Shown here: positions 59,237 through 64,000 of the stretch, piece after piece
How the letters are laid out: every line of letters begins with the position of its first letter
How positions within the stretch are numbered: the stretch's first letter is position 1
From: Protea cynaroides
Lineage: Eukaryota; Streptophyta; Magnoliopsida; Proteales; Proteaceae
Assembly: GCA_028583415.1 (NCBI GenBank)
Contig: CM053269.1
Coordinates: 45,179,388 to 45,243,387, forward strand
DNA: 64,000 nt
Reading direction: 5' to 3'
Made by a program: the position numbers and the translations under genes
The notes under the pieces: generated by a model
Seen by the model: the letters and a program-made list of their open reading frames with translations, nothing else
Database searches by the model: none
Told to the model about the DNA's origin: nothing

Positions 59237-60600
59237 ATGTTTGGACGTCGTGGAGCGGGGAAACGATCGTATATGTCTGGTATGCACAGGCCACATCCCC
59301 CTCCAGTCTTATATGATGAGAGGTACTTCCGGTCAGAGGCGGCCGCTTCACTCCTTGCATGGTTTCGGGCCAAGCGTGTCGAAGCAGGCCGTTTTGTTAA
59401 CTTGGAGCATCTTCACCGCTTTGATGTGGAGTCTGCTTTTGGGATAGTAGGTTGGTTACCCCTTCTCCAGTATAGGGAAACTACTCGTCCCAACTTGGTA
59501 AAATTATTCTTCACCAACCTGGAGGTGGAAGGTGACTTCGAGGATTGGGAACATGCCAGAGATCTTCGCATCACCAGTTATGTGAAAGGGGTGATGATTT
59601 CATTTAATGTAGCCGAACTGACAGCTCTTCTGGAGATTCCTGACGTTGGGAACTCATTTATTGTCCGCCCCGAGCCAAAGGATATCTCACTGAGGACTTG
59701 CGGGCAGCTATAGCCACGCAGATCTTATTACCTGATAGAGTCATATTGGCTTCCAACCTACGTCCTCAGCCTCGCCTTTTCTGTCAGATCATTCAGCATA
59801 ACATTGTTTCCCAGAGTGGACACTATGCAGAGTTATCCCAGTTGACTCAGTACCTCACCTACTGTGTAGATACTCGGCAACGGGTTTGCTTGCCTTATTT
59901 AATTATGCGGATTATGATCTTTGCATCCATGCCTGATGTGTCGGGCAATCTCCCATATGGTAGGTTGATCACAGCTTTGTTACAGTGTCTGGGTGTGGAT
60001 ATGCAGGGTGAGGTGGCTGTAGAGATCACCATGAGTTTTGATATAGATGCCGAGGCCATCTATAAGATGTAGATGGACGATCTAGAGCTTAGTGACGAGG
60101 AGTTACAGGCTCGTCCTCTCCTACCTAGGAACCATGCGGCCCTTGCAGTAGCAGCAACTGCAGTAGCAGCAGAGGCAGCCGAGATGGGAGATGATGAGGA
60201 TGCACACATGGAGGACATCCCAGCACCTGCACCCCAGCATTCTCCAATTGTAGGACTTTCTAGGCCTTCTCCAGTTGCTGGACCATCTAGGCCTTCTCCA
60301 GTTGCTAGGCCATCCAGGCCTTCTACAGTTACTGGACCATCCCATCCCCCTTCGGACCCTGTGATGAGCATGCTCACGGAGATCAAAGATACCCAGAGAG
60401 TCATCCTAGATACCCAGAGGGACATCCTAGATACCTAGAGAGGACTCATGGATTCTCAGCGTGAGATGGGTCAGGAGTTGGGGCGTTTAGCTCGTAGCCT
60501 ACGGGTTACACAGGACCAGGTTCATTGGCTCAGAGAGGTTTATGAGCGGGACTATGATATTACAGACCCGGTACCATCTAGGCCTGCTACACCACCTTAG
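59237..60600 (+). pseudogene. Antisense extra ORF of the gypsy element (plant transposon-protein-like), broken
   Basis: The gene runs opposite to gag-pol, between primer-binding site and gag. It starts MFGRRGAGKRSYM; a central domain (FVNLEHLHRFDVE, GWLPLLQYRETTRPNLVKLF, SYVKGVMISFNVAELTALL) resembles the putative plant transposon protein domain often found as extra ORFs in plant gypsy elements. Then come a helical part (NLPYGRLITALLQCLGVDM), a Pro/Ser-rich linker with about four 27-bp repeats (60258-60345) and repeated DTQR-type heptads that suggest a coiled coil. Breaks: one frameshift near 59685-59690 and two in-frame TAG stops (60070-60072, 60436-60438). Unbroken length would be about 450 residues. 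Function is unknown. The identification is by pattern, so the domain name is tentative. Confidence 0.65.
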
Positions 60601-60903
60601 GCAGATGTAGTTTTTATTTTTATTTCATGTATTTTGTTTTGTTACTAGAGTAACTGTCCGACTTGTGGACTGTACTCTGTTGTTCACTTGTACTTAAAAA
60701 AAAATTTATGAAATGATTAATTTGTTTCCTTTAAATTCTTCAGGGTTTATAATTGTTCTTCCATTATTAGTATATTATGCATCTTTCTTAAGTCTCAGGC
60801 ATCAAACAAGCTTATGGTGTGTTCTTATTAAAGTTTTTAATTTTTCTAACTCAGCTCATTGGACACAGTTAGATGCAGAATGATTAGCTGGACAGAGCCT
60901 AGG

Positions 60904-60915
60904 GCTCTGATACCA
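60904..60915 (-). other. Primer-binding site of the gypsy element
   Basis: The minus strand reads TGGTATCAGAGC, complementary to the 3' end of plant initiator Met tRNA, three bases after the end of the 5' LTR. Confidence 0.88.
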
Positions 60916-60918
60916 AGT

Positions 60919-63249
60919 TGTCACACCCCAATTCCGGATGAACCAGAAGTGTGAGTGAACCGGCTCTAAACCACGGTTCACACCAGGATCTCAATAGACC
61001 GTGTCAACCAATCATTTCCAAGCAGTCTAACATAATTAGAGAAATATACATAGCAGCGGAAATAAATAAATGATCCGAGATCTAAATTATAATTTAAATA
61101 AATATCCAACTTATTCCATCATCCATCAAAATTAAAATAATATTTATTACAATGCTTTAACAGAAAATAACCAAATCACTGAGAGAAGACGCAGAACGAG
61201 CACTCGCATGTCGCATCATGCTCGTCCTCCACTGCCTGGGTATCAATGAGGTGAGCTCACAACATAGCTCAGTAAGTACAAGACCAATGCAACAGCACAA
61301 TATGCATGAGATAACATTACAATTTGGGTTAGGTATAACTTGCAAATATGCTATGATAAGGTTTGGCGGCCACTGCACCTCCATGCACGAGAGTGTGAGC
61401 ACACCCAACAGTCAGACACCTACCACACTACTGTTGTTGCCCCACATCACTCACTCCGGTATGGAGATAGGACTCGAGTTTGGCAGGCAAGAAGAACCAC
61501 AATCCCACGTCCTCCCCCTGATACTCTATACCGTACCAATACCTAAACCCCTATTGGCAAGGGCTTGCAAGTGGGTTCCGTTTCTAACTAGTCCTAAATG
61601 TCAATATAGTATCAATGGCCTTACCCCAGCACGGCTCCCTACGACCTAGAGATAGGGCTCGAGTCTGGTGGGCAGGAAGAACCACAATCCCACGTCCTCC
61701 CCCTGACACCCTAGTCGTACAAAGTCTGCTAAAGTAAAGGCTATATGACCCTACCCCAGCACTACTCCCTACGACATAGAGATAGGGCTCGAGTCTGGTG
61801 GGCAGGAAGAACCACAATCCCACGTCCTCCCCCTGATACCCTATTCGCACTGAGTTTGCTAAGGTAAAAGGCGATACGAGAAAAGTGTTAGCTTTGGATA
61901 TATCCAGGGCACATCCCCTTCACATTTCACACACTAACTAAAACATACACATGCCTAACATCCAACAGTTCTAGCATATGAAATGCATGAATATATAATA
62001 AATAAGGAACAACTACATGGCATGTGCGATGCACAAACATCAAGCAATCAGATAAACGTAAAGTATTCACAGAGGTTTACTGTTAATTAGTTATTTAGGT
62101 TTGGGATCTTGTTCCTTACCTGACGCGTGACAATGATCCCGTTTTGCGTCAGAGAGCTTACTCACCTTGTCTACAGGTCCTACATTATCACATTTATATG
62201 TTAGAACCCATTCATAAAGGTTACAGGGGTCAAAAACAGGCTTGGCCAAACAAACCAAACTCGGGAGACATACCGGTCGCAGGTACCGGTTGCAGTATTG
62301 TGCAACCGGTATGTGCGACCGGTATATACCGGTTGCACTTACCGGTCTCACTCAGATCTCACTGAGTGAGACCGGTATGTGCCTGTGGTATATACCGCAG
62401 GTATATACCGCAGGCCCATACCGCTGGACCTATAGTCCAACCGGTATACCCCGCGGTTTGGATCCGAGAGCGAGATCTCGGATCTCCCCTCCTTGTCAGC
62501 TAATGGTTAGGTCTCTAGGGTTTCTCTTATCCCTTACTAAGGTCCAAAACTTTTAATGGCCTTCGGATTTTGGCTAGAACGTCGTATCAAACTTAGGTTA
62601 GATCCGACTAAGGAAACAATGGAAATTATAGGCTTTTCGGCTCCGATCCGACATCATAAAATTATTAAGAGGATAGAGCACTTACCGGCGGTGTTTGACG
62701 GTTGACGGCGTGCTCTTCCTTCCTGGGCGGCTTCTACCTCCTTGTTTCTTCTCAGCTCTTCTCCAAACAGCTAGAGTTTTTGAGAAGGAGCAATGGAGTG
62801 TCTCCTTCTCTATTAATAGAGGGAGGCCGTCCATGGAAAGCTTTTCCCTCAGTTGGAAACTTTCCAAGTTTCCATTCTGAGAGATAGGCCCGCTGGAGTC
62901 TGTCTCCAGCCGAACTCAAGCATACTGGTCGCACATACCGGTCTAAGTGCCTCAGACTCACTTAAACCGGTATAGTCTGACCGATATACCCATACCGATG
63001 GCACATACCGGTTGCACTATACTGCAACTGGTATAGTGAGACCGGTATGAGATTTACCAAAATCGAGTGGTTCCTGTACCTGAAACTTTGCGTGGTTCAT
63101 CACCCGGCTTTGCCTTCCGATCCAGCTATGATTGGGACACCTGTCATCATATAAAACCACGGTTTAGACCCAGTTTTAGAACACGGTTCTTACAACTCTA
63201 CCACCCTTAAAAGAAATTTCGTCCCCAAAATTTGCATGTAGGTCTCACA
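60919..63249 (-). repeat. 5' LTR of the gypsy element (LTR5)
   Basis: It is 2331 bp, starts TGTGAGACCTACATGC and ends GGGGTGTGACA on the minus strand. Like LTR4 it has the 55-base extension with GGGGACGAAATTTC-like sequence (63195-63249). A minus-strand TATA-like box is near 62808-62822, donor at 62685 and the 60-nt mini-exon at 62179-62120; the third-exon acceptor region is deleted. ACCGGT clusters at 62268-62455 and 62925-63050. A 130-bp internal tandem duplication is at 61623-61882. Confidence 0.88.
61623..61882. repeat. 130-bp tandem duplication within LTR5
   Basis: Two units start with ACCCCAGCAC (61623 and 61753) and share GAGATAGGGCTCGAGTCTGG and CACAATCCCACGTCCTCCCC. Single or diverged copies of this module recur in the other LTRs (for example 15725-15800 and 15915-15985). 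Confidence 0.85.
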
Positions 63250-64000
63250 ACTGGTATGTGGGGGACTGATCGATCATACCAGTCGCACCTTTCCCCATAG
63301 TGCCGCGACCGGTGCTTGTGACCGGTACTGCAACCGGTATGCACTGTGAGGAGTGTTTTTGACCCAGTTGGTTTTTTTACCAACGTAAACCCTAAAAAAC
63401 TAATTCTAATTCAACCCTAACATCATGTAGGACCTTGTGATAGTGAATTTGGATTCTGTGACGCGGAACAAGCTAGCAATCAAGCGTCAGGTAAGGGAAT
63501 CGGACCTAAACCCTAATAACTTAATAGCAGCAAAACGTTGTTAATAATCATGATTCTGTGGAATGGTGTTTGTGCATACTCGCTTGTCATCTTTACTTTC
63601 AGTTATTATATTGTTCATGCATACTCACTATGCTAGGATGTGATTGTTAGGCATGCGATTGTTTTTGTTGGTATGTAGAATGGGAAGGGCCTGGGGTCTG
63701 GGATCATTCCTCATACTAGCACCTTTTCGTATTGCTTCTGTCTTAGCATGCTTGGTGGAGGTAGGGTATCAGGGGGAGGAAGTGGCACTGTGGTCTTTGG
63801 CCTGGCCACTAGACTCTAGCCCTATCTCTATGTCATAGGGAGCTGTGCTGGGGTAGGGCATACTGTGATGACATATAGGATTGGTTAGTTGCGAGCCCAG
63901 TTTACAAGCCCTCGCCAATAGGGGCTTACGTGTTGGAATGGGTAGGGCATCAGGGGAAGTGTTGGCAGTGTTTGATCCGGACACTTTAGCTCTATCTCTA
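63250..64000 (+). mobile_element. Gypsy LTR fragment (LTR6), plus strand, runs off the window
   Basis: Sequence matches the reverse complement of LTR3 from about 4030 back to 3284, including an ACCGGT cluster (63251-63345) and the 60-nt mini-exon 63431-63490. Its left part was separated by insertion of the gypsy element; the right part continues outside the window. Confidence 0.85.

Larger units (their letters stand above)
53800..63249 (-). mobile_element. 3'-truncated Ty3/gypsy chromovirus with antisense extra gene
   Basis: On the minus strand: 5' LTR (63249-60919), primer-binding site (60915-60904), a 2.5-kb leader with an oppositely oriented gene (59237-60600) and ACCGGT repeats (58595-58850), then gag, protease, RT, RNase H and integrase. 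The element breaks off at about 53800 within the integrase C-terminal region; chromodomain, polypurine tract and 3' LTR are missing. Long LTRs and pol sequence suggest the Del/Tekay group. Its insertion split an LTR of opposite orientation, whose remainder starts at 63250. Confidence 0.88.

Noticed and set aside
63195..63249. Initially read as the 3' end of a second gypsy element directly abutting LTR5 (tandem element array)
   Set aside because: LTR4 carries the identical extension and has a perfect target duplication outside it, so the 55 bases belong to the LTR itself.
1..64000. CRISPR arrays, bacterial operons, phage or rRNA/tRNA genes
   Set aside because: None seen. Repeats are transposon-derived, and the genes and promoters are plant-type.

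Overview
The window is plant nuclear DNA from a repeat-rich angiosperm, most likely a dicot or early-diverging eudicot; I cannot name the species. Pointers are two intronless plant U-box (PUB22/23-type) ubiquitin-ligase genes, LTR retrotransposons primed by initiator-Met tRNA (TGGTATCAGAG), a long-LTR Ty3/gypsy chromovirus, and hAT, CACTA and Mutator-like elements. The U-box genes are the only host protein genes I can support; nearly everything else is transposable-element DNA in layers that can be dated against each other.

Layout. 1-6508: an old gypsy LTR (minus) interrupted by two solo LTRs of the same superfamily (70-2364 plus, 2642-4815 minus), each with a perfect 5-bp target duplication. 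6509-7480: copia-like LTR remnant. 7481-10331: intergenic. 10332-34171 and 34180-39969: a direct tandem duplication, each copy carrying one U-box gene on the minus strand. Copy B is 5.8 kb; copy A has grown to about 24 kb through insertions, most of which have a readable empty site in copy B. They include a MITE, a 662-bp hAT element, and a 14.1-kb Mutator-like element that itself holds a solo gypsy LTR, a non-coding LTR element (with a copia element inside it) and a young copia element. 40436-41750: three tandem units of about 360 bp, the third split by a MITE. 43401-50212: a complete but dead copia element (minus). 50956-53080: CACTA element remnant. 53800-63249: a 3'-truncated gypsy chromovirus (minus) with an extra antisense gene in its leader. 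63250-64000: part of another gypsy LTR.

How the parts relate. The two U-box proteins differ at 8 of 398 residues, but their upstream DNA has diverged: copy A has a 168-bp tandem duplication carrying two CACGTG boxes where copy B has CACATG. The gypsy LTRs share an unusual architecture: a TATA box, a splice donor 130-150 nt downstream, an exactly 60-nt AG/GT-bounded mini-exon in five copies, and clusters of the palindrome ACCGGT upstream of the TATA box and in the first putative intron. The chromovirus also has a putative 84-nt intron between gag and protease that carries an in-frame TAA, and an antisense reading frame between primer-binding site and gag. The LTR leader architecture and the antisense gene are the best candidates for something not yet described.
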